NCBI GenBank assembly: GCA_030427205.1
Contig: JAUHXC010000012.1
Location: forward strand, 186,001 to 250,000
Reading direction: 5' to 3'
DNA: 64,000 bases
Source of the DNA: a bacterium
GTDB taxonomy: Bacteria; Myxococcota_A; Bradymonadia; UBA7976; UBA1532
Below, in pieces: positions 35,528 through 50,338 of the stretch (positions are counted from its first letter, which is position 1; every line of letters starts with the position of its first letter). The notes beneath the pieces were generated by a model, which ran no database searches, was not told where the DNA came from, and saw only the letters and a list, made by a program, of their open reading frames with translations. Position numbers and translations under genes: made by a program.

Positions 35528-38500
35528 TCAGGGCGCCTCGTCGACGGCCTCGATGTGCAGCACGTAGTCGCCGCTGCGCCCGCGGAAGCCGCCGACGACC
35601 ACGGTGACCCGCTGCCCGGCGGCCAGCTCGGCGGTCGCCCGCGACAGCGTGCCTTCGCCGCCGTCGTCGTCACAGGCGAGCTCTTCGCCGCAGTCGCCGT
35701 CGAGCACCATCAGGCTCGTATCGTAGCTCGAGCCGTCCGTATGGAAGACGTAGGTCCCGGCGACCGGCGCCGTCCAGCCGAGCGTGACCTGGGCCGCCGA
35801 CGGCAGGCAGCTGGCCATCATCCGGGTGGGCGCGCCGACGGTCGTGCCCCGGGCCACCTCGCCGAGCGGGCCGCCCTCGGCGCCGTCGAGCTCGACCTCG
35901 GGGCAGGCCGCGGTGCGCCCGGCGATGCCCACGTGCGCCTCGCCTTCGCCGCTGGCCTCGACGACCACCGTCACCGCGGCGCCCGCCGCCAGGTCGAGCT
36001 CGAGGCCGGCCTGATTCGAGACCGGCGTATCGCCGCGGGTGCCGCCGTAGTCCGCCGCGCAGGCCAGCTCGGCGCCGTCGCAGGCGCCCTCGCGCACGGC
36101 GATCGCCGTCTCGGCGAGGCTGCCGAACGTATGGAAGAAGTAGCGGTCGTCGGCCGGCGCGACCCATTCGAAGCCGATGTCGGGGGTCTCGGGGTCGACG
36201 CAGCTCGACTCGATCCCGCCGTTGAGGTCTTCGGCGAGCACCGACGCCAGCCGGCCCCCCAGCCCGTCGCCCAGATCGGCCGCGGGGCAGTCGTCGGCCT
36301 CGACGAGGCGCCCGATGTTGAGCACGTAGCCCCCGCGGGCGCCGCGATAGCCGCCGACGCCGATCACCACCGCCTCGCCCGCTTCGAAGTCGCGCTCGAT
36401 ATACGACTGCAGGCCGTCGCGATCGTCGTTGCAGGCCAGCTCTTCGTCGCAGTCGGCCGCCAGCAGGAACAGCGCGGTGTCATAGGGCGAGCCGGCGGTG
36501 TCGAAGGTGTAGGTGCCCGCCTCGGGCGCCGTCCAGGCGTAGGTGTCGTGGGCCCCGGCGCCGGCGGCGCACGAGGCCACCCGCCGGGTCGCCGCCGCGG
36601 CGGTATCGCCCCGGGCCACCCCCGGCCCCACCGCCGACGCCAGATCGCCCTGGTCGGGGCAGCCGGTGCGGCGCCCGTTGATCGACAGCCGCCAGCGGCC
36701 GCCGTCCTCCGCCTCGCCGTCGCGCAGCATGCCGTCGACCGCCACGGTGACCGCCTGCCCCTCGGCGAGCGGCACCTCGACCAGAGCGTCGTCGCCGGGC
36801 AGCGCGTCGTGGCCCTCGGCGCAGGCCAGCTCGGCGCCGTCGCAGCCGCCGTCGAGCACGTAGACCGCGGTGTCGAAGCTGCTGTCGCGGGTATGGAAGA
36901 CGTAGGTGTCGTCCGCCGGCGCGGTCCACGTCAGCGCGACCTCGCCGCGACCGCCGCCGGCGCAGAGCCCGGCGAGGCCGTCCTCCACCGGCTGTTCGAG
37001 GCCGGCGGCCACCGCCTCGCCCAGGGCCGATCCCAGGTCGTCGGCCGGGCAGATGTTGGCCGGCGCCCGCGGCGGCAGCTCGCACAGCTCGTCGCAGTCG
37101 GGATCGTCGCAGTCGATCGCGCCGTCGCCGTCGTCGTCGACGCCATCGGCGCACAGGCGCTCGGTATCGAGCACCGCCACCGCGTCGCCGCTGAGCCGCA
37201 CCCGCACCGAGGCGGCGTTGTTATCGTGGTTCAGCTCGGCGAAGCGCCGCTCGGGGTTGGTGGTCACCACCAGATCGTAGGTGCCGTCGGCGATGTCGGT
37301 CACGTCGATCCACTGGCACTGCAGGTTGCGGCCGTAGGTGTCCTGGCAGCCGGCGGTGATGCCCTGGTTGCGCCCGTTGTAGCCCCGGCAGCCGTCGACG
37401 GCGATCTCGGGGTCGTAGACGCCGATGTCGATCACCGAGAAGCCGGCCTTGGCCCCGATGGGCAGCCGCTCGCCGGTCTCGACGTCGATCAGGTCGTAGA
37501 TGGCATAGGCATCGAAGTGATAGTGACCATGGCATTGATCCCAATCCCACAGCGGGTTGCCCTCTTCGGGGCGGCCGAGGCGCAGGTCGACGTTGCCGAT
37601 GTTGGCGATGCGGGTGCCGAAGCGCAGGATCTTGCGCCGACCGACCCCGCCGACGCAGCGCTCTTCGATCAGGCACGGGTCGTTGACGTCGAGGTAGTCG
37701 ATGACCGCCGTCTCGGCCATGTACTGCCGGTCGACGATCAGATCGGGGGCCTGCGGGCAGTCGTCGGCGCCCTGCGGCTCGTTGCCGCTCAAGCCGCCGG
37801 CGCATTGGCCGCACGCGTCGACGAAGGCCTCGCCGCCGCAGTCGCCGTTGCAGTCGCGGGTGGCGTCCGGCACGCGGTTGGTGGTGCCGCCTACGCAGAC
37901 GCCGCAGCCGTCGAACAGGGCGACGCCGCCGACCATGCCGGCGCAGTCGGCCTCGCAGCCCGCGGCGATGTACTGCACCTGCAGGGTGCCCTGCCGATCG
38001 AGATCGAAGTCGTCCCAGAAGGGCGCCAGCATCGCCCCCAGATCGGCCCGGGGCAGCGGGCTGTTGGCGCCGCCCGGATCGGGCCCGGCGAAGACGAGCG
38101 TGCCGTCAGCGTAGACCGTGCCGCCGGCGTAGACCTCTTCGCCGAACGGGAACTCGAAGCCGAACTCGACCGGCAGCGCGTCGCGCTCGTCGAACTCGCC
38201 GGTCAGCGGCTCGCCGCTGTGCTGGATGTCGATGAAGACCGGCGGCACCGACTGGTCGAGCGCCGCCCGGCCGTCGGCGTCGCGGCGGAAGTAGAAGCCG
38301 CCGGCGTCGCGGGCGAGCTGTCCGCCGGCGTCGAGCGCGAGGGCCTGCTCGCCCGACAGCTGCTGGTGGCCCACCGTCGGCGTGGCGCCCCACGGCTCGA
38401 GCGATCCGTAGCGGAAGGCGAAGTCGCCGTTCTCGAACAGCTCGACCTGAAAGGTATAGGGCCCGCCGCTGCCGTCGGCCTGCGCGACCCGGGTCCACTG

Positions 38501-39346
38501 GATGATCGTGCGGGCGACCGCCTCGGGCGGGCACTGGTCGCACAGATCGGGGATGCCGTCGCGGTCGGTATCGTCGGCGGCGGCCTCGCGCCCGGTCGTG
38601 CCGCCGACGCAGCGCCCGCAGCCGTCGACCGCCGCCTGCCCGAAGCAGACGCCGACGCAGTCCTTATCGCCATCGCCGCCGCCGCAGATCCCGCAGTCGT
38701 CGGTGTCGTCGGTCGCGCAGGCCGGCTCGGGATCGCCGCCCTCGGCGACGAAGCCCGCGGGGGCGACGCAGGCCTCGACCGCGACGCTGTCGTCCCCCGC
38801 GCCGTCGCCGTCGGCGTCGGCGTACCAGACCTGCGGGCCCGGGCCGCCGCAGACCCCGCAGGCGTCGGTGTCGTCGGTCGCGCACAGCGGCTCGGGATCA
38901 CCGCCCCGATCGACGAAGCCCTCCGGCGCGGCGCAGGCCTCGACGGTGATGGCGTCGTCCCCTTCCCCGTCGGCGTCGACGTCGGCGAAGAACGTCTGCG
39001 GGCCGTCGCCGCCGCATTCGCCGCAGACATCGGTGTCGTCGGTGGCGCACTGCGGCTCGGGGTCACCGCCGTCGTCGACGAAGCCGTCGGGGCGCAGGCA
39101 GGCCACCACCGGTACGGCGTAGTCCCCCGCCCCGTCGCCGTCGACGTCGGCGTACCAGATATAGGGGCCGCTGCCCCCGCAGACGCCGCACGGATCGGCC
39201 GGCGCGTCGACCGGGCAGCCGGCGTCGGGCTCGATCTCGACCGGCGGCGTATCCTGCCCGCCTTCGAGGCAGCCGGTGAGCGCGAGCGCGGCGATGGCCA
39301 CGAGCGGGCGCCGGCGGGCGGCGCGTCGGGGGCTGAAATTTCGCAT
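35528..39346 (-). CDS. Lipoprotein with lysyl oxidase domain and PPC-like repeats
   Basis: 1272 residues from the ATG at 39346; the signal ends in LALTGC. N-terminal modules repeat CGVCGGxGPxxWYADxDGDGAGDD. Residues about 535-730 are a lysyl oxidase (LOX) domain: the copper motif CHGHYHFDAY keeps the three His of the LOX talon, GAKAGF keeps the Lys and CQDTYGRNLQCQWID keeps the Tyr that form the lysyl-tyrosyl quinone cofactor in human LOX (K320 and Y355 by my alignment). After it come at least four beta-sandwich repeats of the form TWTAPADDTYVFHT...FDTAVYVLDGGC, like pre-peptidase C-terminal domains. It is probably a secreted, copper-dependent amine oxidase able to act on lysines of surface proteins. 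No collagen-like substrate is adjacent, although one occurs at 63586. Confidence 0.85.
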   Translation of the reverse strand: MRNFSPRRAARRRPLVAIAALALTGCLEGGQDTPPVEIEPDAGCPVDAPADPCGVCGGSGPYIWYADVDGDGAGDYAVPVVACLRPDGFVDDGGDPEPQCATDDTDVCGECGGDGPQTFFADVDADGEGDDAITVEACAAPEGFVDRGGDPEPLCATDDTDACGVCGGPGPQVWYADADGDGAGDDSVAVEACVAPAGFVAEGGDPEPACATDDTDDCGICGGGDGDKDCVGVCFGQAAVDGCGRCVGGTTGREAAADDTDRDGIPDLCDQCPPEAVARTIIQWTRVAQADGSGGPYTFQVELFENGDFAFRYGSLEPWGATPTVGHQQLSGEQALALDAGGQLARDAGGFYFRRDADGRAALDQSVPPVFIDIQHSGEPLTGEFDERDALPVEFGFEFPFGEEVYAGGTVYADGTLVFAGPDPGGANSPLPRADLGAMLAPFWDDFDLDRQGTLQVQYIAAGCEADCAGMVGGVALFDGCGVCVGGTTNRVPDATRDCNGDCGGEAFVDACGQCAGGLSGNEPQGADDCPQAPDLIVDRQYMAETAVIDYLDVNDPCLIEERCVGGVGRRKILRFGTRIANIGNVDLRLGRPEEGNPLWDWDQCHGHYHFDAYAIYDLIDVETGERLPIGAKAGFSVIDIGVYDPEIAVDGCRGYNGRNQGITAGCQDTYGRNLQCQWIDVTDIADGTYDLVVTTNPERRFAELNHDNNAASVRVRLSGDAVAVLDTERLCADGVDDDGDGAIDCDDPDCDELCELPPRAPANICPADDLGSALGEAVAAGLEQPVEDGLAGLCAGGGRGEVALTWTAPADDTYVFHTRDSSFDTAVYVLDGGCDGAELACAEGHDALPGDDALVEVPLAEGQAVTVAVDGMLRDGEAEDGGRWRLSINGRRTGCPDQGDLASAVGPGVARGDTAAAATRRVASCAAGAGAHDTYAWTAPEAGTYTFDTAGSPYDTALFLLAADCDEELACNDDRDGLQSYIERDFEAGEAVVIGVGGYRGARGGYVLNIGRLVEADDCPAADLGDGLGGRLASVLAEDLNGGIESSCVDPETPDIGFEWVAPADDRYFFHTFGSLAETAIAVREGACDGAELACAADYGGTRGDTPVSNQAGLELDLAAGAAVTVVVEASGEGEAHVGIAGRTAACPEVELDGAEGGPLGEVARGTTVGAPTRMMASCLPSAAQVTLGWTAPVAGTYVFHTDGSSYDTSLMVLDGDCGEELACDDDGGEGTLSRATAELAAGQRVTVVVGGFRGRSGDYVLHIEAVDEAP

Positions 39347-39420
39347 ACGGGCATTGGACCGACCGCGCCGAGCCCGTTCAAGGGCAAAAATCAGCACCGC
39401 CGGCGCGACCTTTGCCATCG

Positions 39421-39515
39421 CAGATGTCACACCAATGCCATCACACCCATCAGCCGATGGCACCACATGGCATCGCATGACACACCATGGCATATAACAC
39501 GATGGCATCCCATGG
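39421..39515. repeat. Cluster of ATGGCAT / ATGCCAT words upstream of a secreted-protein gene
   Basis: Within 95 bp there are six ATGGCA or TGCCAT words, plus further CATCA and ATCCC variants (aatgccatc, gatggcacc, catggcatc, catggcata, gatggcatc). Local GC is much lower than the genome average. The same words cluster at 52657-52790 and recur at 29120-29245, also just before genes for exported proteins. Confidence 0.55.
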
Positions 39516-39598
39516 GATCGCGAATCGGCGCGCGGCCCTGCCCTCGCCCGCCGACCTGCGGTAGCCTGTCCCCACCGATCCGTCTGCCAGGAGCCGCC

Positions 39599-40306
39599 AT
39601 GCGCCCCTCTATCGTCTTCGCTTTCTGCCTGCTCGTCGGCGCGCCGGCGTTCGCCGATACGCCCGCGGTCGCCGACCGGGGCACCGACTGGTCGCCGCAG
39701 CGGGCGACGGGGCCCAAGGACGTCAACGCCCTGGGCGACAGCGTCAACGCCTGGGCCACCGCGTCGGCCGACTCGGGCGCCGAATGGCTGAAGCTGGGCT
39801 ACGCCGAGGCGCTGCCGATCAAGGAGATCCGCATCTGGCAGAACGACGCGCCGGGGGCCATCGCCCGGGTCAGCGTCACCGTCGACGGCGCCGAGGTCGA
39901 CGTCTGGAGCGGGCGGGATACCGTCGGGCGCGCCACCGCGCCGGTGGAGAAGGTCATCACCCTGCCCAAGCCCTACATCAGCGACACCGTCACCGTGCAC
40001 CTCGATACCGCCCGGGTCAGCGGCTGGAACGAGATCGACGCGGTGCAGATCGTCGCCACCGACGGCCGCCGCGTCTGGGCGCAGACGGCGACGGCGAGCA
40101 GCACCTACGCCTCGCACGGCGGCGCGGGCGGCGGCGGGTATCCGCTGAGCCATCTGGTGGGCAAGCAGGTGACCATCCGCACCGTCGGCGGCCCGACGAG
40201 CGGCACGGTGAGCGCCGTCGACTACACCTGGATCACGGTGACCGCCGGCTCGAAGACCGTGCTGATCAACCAGGCGCACGCGGCGACGATCGAGTGGCGC
40301 GACTGA
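39599..40306 (+). CDS. Secreted discoidin-like (F5/8 type C-like) protein
   Basis: 235 residues with a signal peptide (PSIVFAFCLLVGAPAFA) and AGGAG 6 nt before the ATG. Residues 25-170 have the jelly-roll pattern of carbohydrate- or lipid-binding discoidin-like domains (VNAWATASADSGAEWLKLGY, RVSGWNEIDAVQIVA). The C-terminal 55 residues (GKQVTIRTVGGPTSGTVSAV) form a small beta domain reminiscent of Sm-like folds, not firmly assigned. Its 3' end overlaps the convergent FAD-oxidoreductase gene by 41 bp. The upstream region is shared with the lysyl oxidase gene on the other strand and carries the ATGGCAT cluster. Confidence 0.75.
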   Translation: MRPSIVFAFCLLVGAPAFADTPAVADRGTDWSPQRATGPKDVNALGDSVNAWATASADSGAEWLKLGYAEALPIKEIRIWQNDAPGAIARVSVTVDGAEVDVWSGRDTVGRATAPVEKVITLPKPYISDTVTVHLDTARVSGWNEIDAVQIVATDGRRVWAQTATASSTYASHGGAGGGGYPLSHLVGKQVTIRTVGGPTSGTVSAVDYTWITVTAGSKTVLINQAHAATIEWRD

Positions 40307-41576
40307 TCGTCAGCCGCCGCCCGCCGAGCGCCGCGGCGACCCGGGCGGCGCTCGAGATCGCGCCTTCGTGCAGGCCGTCGCCGAGCCAGGCGCCGGCGAC
40401 CCACGTCTGCCGATGGCCGTTGTGGGCGATGATCCCGTCGCGGTGGGCGAGCGCGTCGACGGTATAGCGCGGCGCGATGTGCGGCTGACGGTGGATGACG
40501 CGGGCGGGGTCGATCAGGTGATCGATGCCCAGGGACAGCCCGAAGCGGGTCTCCGCGCGCCGATCGTAGCCGCAGACGTCGTTGAGCAGCGCGTTGTAGC
40601 CGCCGCGCCCGCCCTCGACGAAGAGATCGAACGCGGTCGGCTCGACGACGCCGCGGGCGTCGAGGAAGCCGCGATCGGCGTGTACCGTGGTGTGGGTCTC
40701 GTGATCGCCCAGCGCGCCGAAGCGGCGGACCTCGTCGCCGTCGGGATCGGCGAGCAGCCGCGGGATCTGACCCGGGCTCGTCGCCAGGACCACCGCGTCG
40801 TGCCGCGCGATGCCATCGGCCGACTCGATCGTGATGCCATCGCCCGTCCGGCGGATGGCATCGACCGGCGTCGCGCAGCGGATCTGCGCGCCGTGGCCTC
40901 GCGCGCGCTCGATCGCGCGATCGATCCAGGTGCTGACGCCGCCGACGATGCGCACCCAGTCGAGCGGATCGCAGAGAAAATGCCGCTGCACCGGCACGCC
41001 GAGCGCCGCGGGCACGGCCCGGGTCTCGGCGTAGGGCACCGACCAGGCGTAGGTCATCAGGGCGCGGATCCAGTCGCCGAGCGGGCCCGCCGGCAGCCAG
41101 TCGGCCATCGGCTGCAGGCGCAGCTCGGCCGGATCGACCGCGCGGGCCCGGCGATCGAAGCGCAGCCGGGCCGGGACCAGCGGCAGCCCGGCGGCCAGCG
41201 CGCGCAGCCGCCAGGGCCAGGGCTGCCGGGCCCGCCGCACGAGGCCCGGGGCATGCCACGCGCCGTCGGGGCGATAGAGGCTCGTCGACAGCCTGACCGG
41301 GCGCAGCTCGACGTCGAGCTCGGCCATGAGCGCGGTGAAGCAGACGAAGCTCGAGCGCTCGAACTCGACCACGCCGGCCTCGAGCGGGCGCGCCGGGTCG
41401 AAGGCGCTCGCCGCCGGGCCGTTGGGCGCCACGTTGCCGCCGACGGTGCGGATGTGACCGCCGAGGATCGGCGCGCGCTCGTAGAGGGTCACCCGATGGG
41501 CCGGCGCGAGCAGGTAGCACGCCGCGATGCCCGCCGCGCCCCCGCCGACGATCGCGATGTCGCGCCGCGGGCTCAT
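40266..41576 (-). CDS. FAD-dependent amine-oxidase-type oxidoreductase
   Basis: 436 residues with an N-terminal Rossmann dinucleotide motif (IAIVGGGAAGIAACYLL) and the GGH.RTV signature of NAD(P)/FAD flavoproteins of the amine-oxidase superfamily (COG2907-like). Later motifs (WVAGAWLGDGLHEGAISSA) match the C-terminal FAD contact. Its ATG overlaps the TGA of the upstream flavoprotein gene in an ATGA junction, so both belong to one operon. In other bacteria such proteins sit with cyclopropane-fatty-acid or carotenoid genes; none of those is present here, so the substrate is open. Confidence 0.8.
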   Translation of the reverse strand: MSPRRDIAIVGGGAAGIAACYLLAPAHRVTLYERAPILGGHIRTVGGNVAPNGPAASAFDPARPLEAGVVEFERSSFVCFTALMAELDVELRPVRLSTSLYRPDGAWHAPGLVRRARQPWPWRLRALAAGLPLVPARLRFDRRARAVDPAELRLQPMADWLPAGPLGDWIRALMTYAWSVPYAETRAVPAALGVPVQRHFLCDPLDWVRIVGGVSTWIDRAIERARGHGAQIRCATPVDAIRRTGDGITIESADGIARHDAVVLATSPGQIPRLLADPDGDEVRRFGALGDHETHTTVHADRGFLDARGVVEPTAFDLFVEGGRGGYNALLNDVCGYDRRAETRFGLSLGIDHLIDPARVIHRQPHIAPRYTVDALAHRDGIIAHNGHRQTWVAGAWLGDGLHEGAISSAARVAAALGGRRLTISRATRSSPRAPG

Positions 41577-43186
41577 CGCGGCGCGTGGGTCGGGCCGACG
41601 CCGGCGAGGTGCGGGCCCCACGCGACCGCGTCGCCGGTGAGCCGCTCGTAGAGCCGGGTGCCGGTCCACACCGCGCCGGAGAAGCCGGCATAGCCCGCCG
41701 ACGCGCTGCAGAACCACAGGCCGGGGATCGAGCTGTCGGGCTCGACCCGGTGGCGGATCTGGGCCGGGGTCATCGCCGAGCCGTAGCTGTGGCCCAGCGG
41801 CGAGAGGCAGTAGCGGGTATTGGTCGTCGGGCTGCCGGTCAGCTTGAAGCAGAGGTGCTTGCGGAAGTCGGGCACGTAGTCCCGCTCGACCACGTCGAGG
41901 ATGGCGTCGAAGATCTGTTTCTTCGCCCGGCGATAGGCCGCGGGGCTGCTGTACTTGAGCCCGCTGAAGCGGGTGTGGTCGGCGACGGTCAGGAACTCGA
42001 CGATCTGCTGGCCTTTCGGGCAGTCGCCGCCGGCGTCGGTCAAGAGCGAGGGCGTCGTCATCGCGAAGCTCACCCGGCTGTAGTCGCCGAGGCGATACAT
42101 CGAGTGAAAGCAGCGGTTGAGGTCGGGATCGTCGGTGTGGAAGAGGTTGTAGCGCCCGAAGCCATGGTCGCGCAGGTCGATGCCTTCGACGGCGCAGTAA
42201 GCCATGAAGTTCGAGGCCGAATAGGTGTAGTCCAGGGTGCGGCGGGCGCCGGCCGAGAAGCGCTCGACGCCGATCATCTCTGCCGCCTGGCGCGGATCGA
42301 AGTTGCAGATGACCGCGCCGCCGGGCGCGACGCGGTGGGTCGTGCGCTCGCCCTGCGCTTCGAGCCGATCGTCGACCGCCTCGTCGACGGCCCCGACGAT
42401 GCGATCGCCCTCGCTGACGAAGTCGACCACCCGCCGCCGCAGCAGCACCTCGCCGCCGCTCTGCTCGATGGTCTCGACCAGGGCGTCGACGAATGACTCG
42501 AAGTGATGGGTCGGGTAGTAGGCGCCCTGCACATAGCCGGCGAAGAGCATGACCCAGGCGAAGAACGACAGCCGCTCGGGCGGCTCGAGGAAGTCGGGCC
42601 ACTGCAGCGCGAGCAGCGTCTGGGCCGCCGGCGGCACCGCGAGGCGATCGAAGACGTCCTGCAGGGTCGCGTCGCGATAGCGCAGCACCCGGCGCAGCTT
42701 GTGGATGTGCGTCAGCTTGCCCCAGGCCCCCTGCTGCTCGCCGAAGAGGGCCAGTTCGGCGGCGGTGGCCCGCACCTCGCCGACGAACGCGGCGCACGCG
42801 CGCCCGCCGGCCCCCGGGAAGCGATCGACGAGGCGCGCGGTCAGGCGATCCCAGTCCATCGGGATGCGCAGCGAGTGGCCCGGCATCTCCATGCGATCGA
42901 AGCCATCGGGGTCATAGCGCTCGAAGGTCACCTTCTCGTGCAGCCCCAGCTTGCGCAGCATGCGGTCGACGGTCTCGCCGGGGCCGCAGTTCCAGACGTA
43001 GTGCAGCTGCGCGTTGAACGCGATGCGGTCGGGGCCCTCGCCGAAGTCGAACGTATGGCCGTAGCCGCCGGGGTGATAGTGGGCTTCGAGGACCCGCACC
43101 CGCCGCCCGGCGCGGGCCAGCAGCGCGCCGACGGTCAGGCCGGCGATGCCGCTGCCGAGGATGAGTACGTCGGGATCGGATGGCAT
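41573..43186 (-). CDS. Phytoene desaturase / carotenoid isomerase-like FAD oxidoreductase
   Basis: 537 residues. The N-terminal motif VLILGSGIAGLTVGALLARAG and HPGGYGHTF, plus a late SASAGYAGFSGAVWTG, fit the CrtI/CrtISO family of carotenoid desaturases and isomerases, and the length is typical of it. No signal peptide. It is the first gene of a coupled pair with 40266-41576 (ATGA overlap). No phytoene synthase or cyclase is seen in the window, so a role in carotenoid or other polyene/lipid modification is family-based inference. A start six codons past an upstream ATG (43222) is chosen because it opens directly on the Rossmann fold. Confidence 0.8.
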   Translation of the reverse strand: MPSDPDVLILGSGIAGLTVGALLARAGRRVRVLEAHYHPGGYGHTFDFGEGPDRIAFNAQLHYVWNCGPGETVDRMLRKLGLHEKVTFERYDPDGFDRMEMPGHSLRIPMDWDRLTARLVDRFPGAGGRACAAFVGEVRATAAELALFGEQQGAWGKLTHIHKLRRVLRYRDATLQDVFDRLAVPPAAQTLLALQWPDFLEPPERLSFFAWVMLFAGYVQGAYYPTHHFESFVDALVETIEQSGGEVLLRRRVVDFVSEGDRIVGAVDEAVDDRLEAQGERTTHRVAPGGAVICNFDPRQAAEMIGVERFSAGARRTLDYTYSASNFMAYCAVEGIDLRDHGFGRYNLFHTDDPDLNRCFHSMYRLGDYSRVSFAMTTPSLLTDAGGDCPKGQQIVEFLTVADHTRFSGLKYSSPAAYRRAKKQIFDAILDVVERDYVPDFRKHLCFKLTGSPTTNTRYCLSPLGHSYGSAMTPAQIRHRVEPDSSIPGLWFCSASAGYAGFSGAVWTGTRLYERLTGDAVAWGPHLAGVGPTHAPR

Positions 43187-43263
43187 CGGTGCGGCTCCAC
43201 GGGGTGTCGATGATGGGATCAAGCCGGTGCCGAGGGCCGTTGTCCAGCCTCGGTCGTGGCGGT

Positions 43264-44547
43264 TCAGGGGGATGGCGCTGGCGGAGTTGCAGGCGGGGGC
43301 GCCGCCGGAGTTGCAGGCGGGGGCGCTGCCGGGGTCTCCGTGGTCGGAGTGGGGGCCTCAGTGGTCGGGGCGGGCGGGCGCAGCCGGTAGCGCAGGCGCA
43401 GCAGGTCGTCCAACGCGTCGGTGAGCACCGGTTCAACCTCCGCCGGGCGCCCTTCGACCCGCACCACCCACGCCATGCCATCGATCAAGAAGAGCCGGGT
43501 GATGCCGTCGCCGACGACGCCGCCGCCGGCCCGGATACGCGCCGCGCCGCGGGCCTCGACCCGCAGGCCGAAGCGGGTCGCGGGCCCGTCCTGCCCGTCG
43601 ATGATCGCCAGGCCGGCGTCGATCGCCGTTCGCTCGACCACCCGGCCGCCGCTCGGCGTCAGGCCGCCGTTCGACAGGGCGATGGCCAGAATCTCCAAAT
43701 CGCTGAGGCTGGCCCAGGCGCCGCGATCGGGCGCGAAGACCGAGACTATGCCGGGCGCGGCGGGCGGCCCGACGGTGAGGCCGATGCCCAGCGGACCAGC
43801 GATCCGTTCGGCGACTTGCTGAGCATAGGCCGCCGCGGGCTCGATGGGCGCCGACGGCGCGCCGAGGCCCGCCAGATAGCCCGCCGCGGCGGCGAGCACC
43901 GGCGTGGGCATCGCCTCGAGCGTATCGCCGGCGGCCAGGTGGCCCTTCAGGCGGTCGAGCACCTGCTGCGCGGTCTGCGGCGGCGTACCGGGCACCGCCG
44001 CGGTGCCGAAGCAGCCGCAGGCCATCTCGGCGACGGTGGGCCGCACGCCCTGCGCCGGCCAGTCGCGGCGCAGGCGGGTCACCGGGGCCGCCCAGTCGAG
44101 GTGGCCTTCTTCGATCAACGCGGCGATCAGGAGGCCGGTGACGACCCGGCTCAGCGTGCCCAGCGGGCGCGATGTCTCGGCCGTGATGGGGGTCGGCGCC
44201 GGGCCGGCGGTGCGCCCGAAGACCGCGCGATCGACGACCGCCTCGCCGGCGATCACGGCGCTGGCCCAGCCCACCGCGCCGGCCGCGCGCAGCCGATCGC
44301 CGAGCCGCGCCCGCCAGCCTTCGACAGCCGGCTGCGGGATGGGCAGCGCCCGGGCGTCGGGCGGCACGCTGAGCGGCGCGGGCGGGGCGGCGTCGGGCGG
44401 GCCCGCGTCGACGACGGCGGCGTCGGCGACGGCCACGTCGGGCGGTACGGCGGCGACCGGCGCCGGCGCACGGCGGGCGGCGCATCCGAGCGCCACGGCG
44501 GCCACGATGACGAACGGGAGCGGGCGCAGGGTGCTGAACGCGGGCAC
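43264..44547 (-). CDS. Serine beta-lactamase-like lipoprotein, active site altered
   Basis: 427 residues. The GTG start at 44547 is supported by AGGAG 4 nt upstream and a lipoprotein signal (PLPFVIVAAVALGC). The overall pattern (TLSRVVTGLLIAALIEEGHLDWAAPV) follows the class C beta-lactamase/penicillin-binding serine-hydrolase family, but the SxxK nucleophile motif reads TLSR, so neither the Ser nor the Lys is in place. The C-terminus is a long Pro/Ala/Thr repeat tail (APTPTTETPAAPPPA). It may be an inactive binding protein of the family. It is transcribed divergently from the MopE-repeat gene at 44787. Confidence 0.65.
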   Translation of the reverse strand: MPAFSTLRPLPFVIVAAVALGCAARRAPAPVAAVPPDVAVADAAVVDAGPPDAAPPAPLSVPPDARALPIPQPAVEGWRARLGDRLRAAGAVGWASAVIAGEAVVDRAVFGRTAGPAPTPITAETSRPLGTLSRVVTGLLIAALIEEGHLDWAAPVTRLRRDWPAQGVRPTVAEMACGCFGTAAVPGTPPQTAQQVLDRLKGHLAAGDTLEAMPTPVLAAAAGYLAGLGAPSAPIEPAAAYAQQVAERIAGPLGIGLTVGPPAAPGIVSVFAPDRGAWASLSDLEILAIALSNGGLTPSGGRVVERTAIDAGLAIIDGQDGPATRFGLRVEARGAARIRAGGGVVGDGITRLFLIDGMAWVVRVEGRPAEVEPVLTDALDDLLRLRYRLRPPAPTTEAPTPTTETPAAPPPATPAAPPPATPPAPSP

Positions 44548-44786
44548 GGGTCTCCTGACGGCGATGGTCTGCACGGCCGGCTCGACCGGCGGGTGGCCCC
44601 GAACGGTTCGACGCGCGGCCATGGTGCGGGCCGCCGACGCCCGGGTCAACGGCTGCCCGCCGCGCCGGCCATCGACGACAGCCGAGGTCACAGCCGGTGA
44701 CTTTGCCCGTTGCTTCGCCCCGAGGCCGATGTGAATAATGAGAGGCGATCGATACACACGTTTCTCGCCCCCCACGGGAGTCATCC

Positions 44787-50308
<5,522 letters not shown>

Positions 50309-50312
<4 letters not shown>

Positions 50313-50338
50313 GCCGCGCCGGCCGTCCGGCGGCTCAG
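50309..50338. terminator. Bidirectional hairpin spanning two convergent stops
   Basis: CTGAGCC and GGCTCAG enclose GCCGG-CCGT-CCGGC with a 2-nt bulge, a strong GC-rich hairpin. It includes the TGA of the MopE-repeat gene and the stop of the SelA-like gene on the other strand. No T tract. Confidence 0.4.

Noticed and set aside
35015-39598. Long plus-strand frame opposite the lysyl oxidase gene
   Set aside because: Only its 3' end (from the ATG at 39599) has a ribosome site, a signal peptide and domain features; the rest is antisense shadow.
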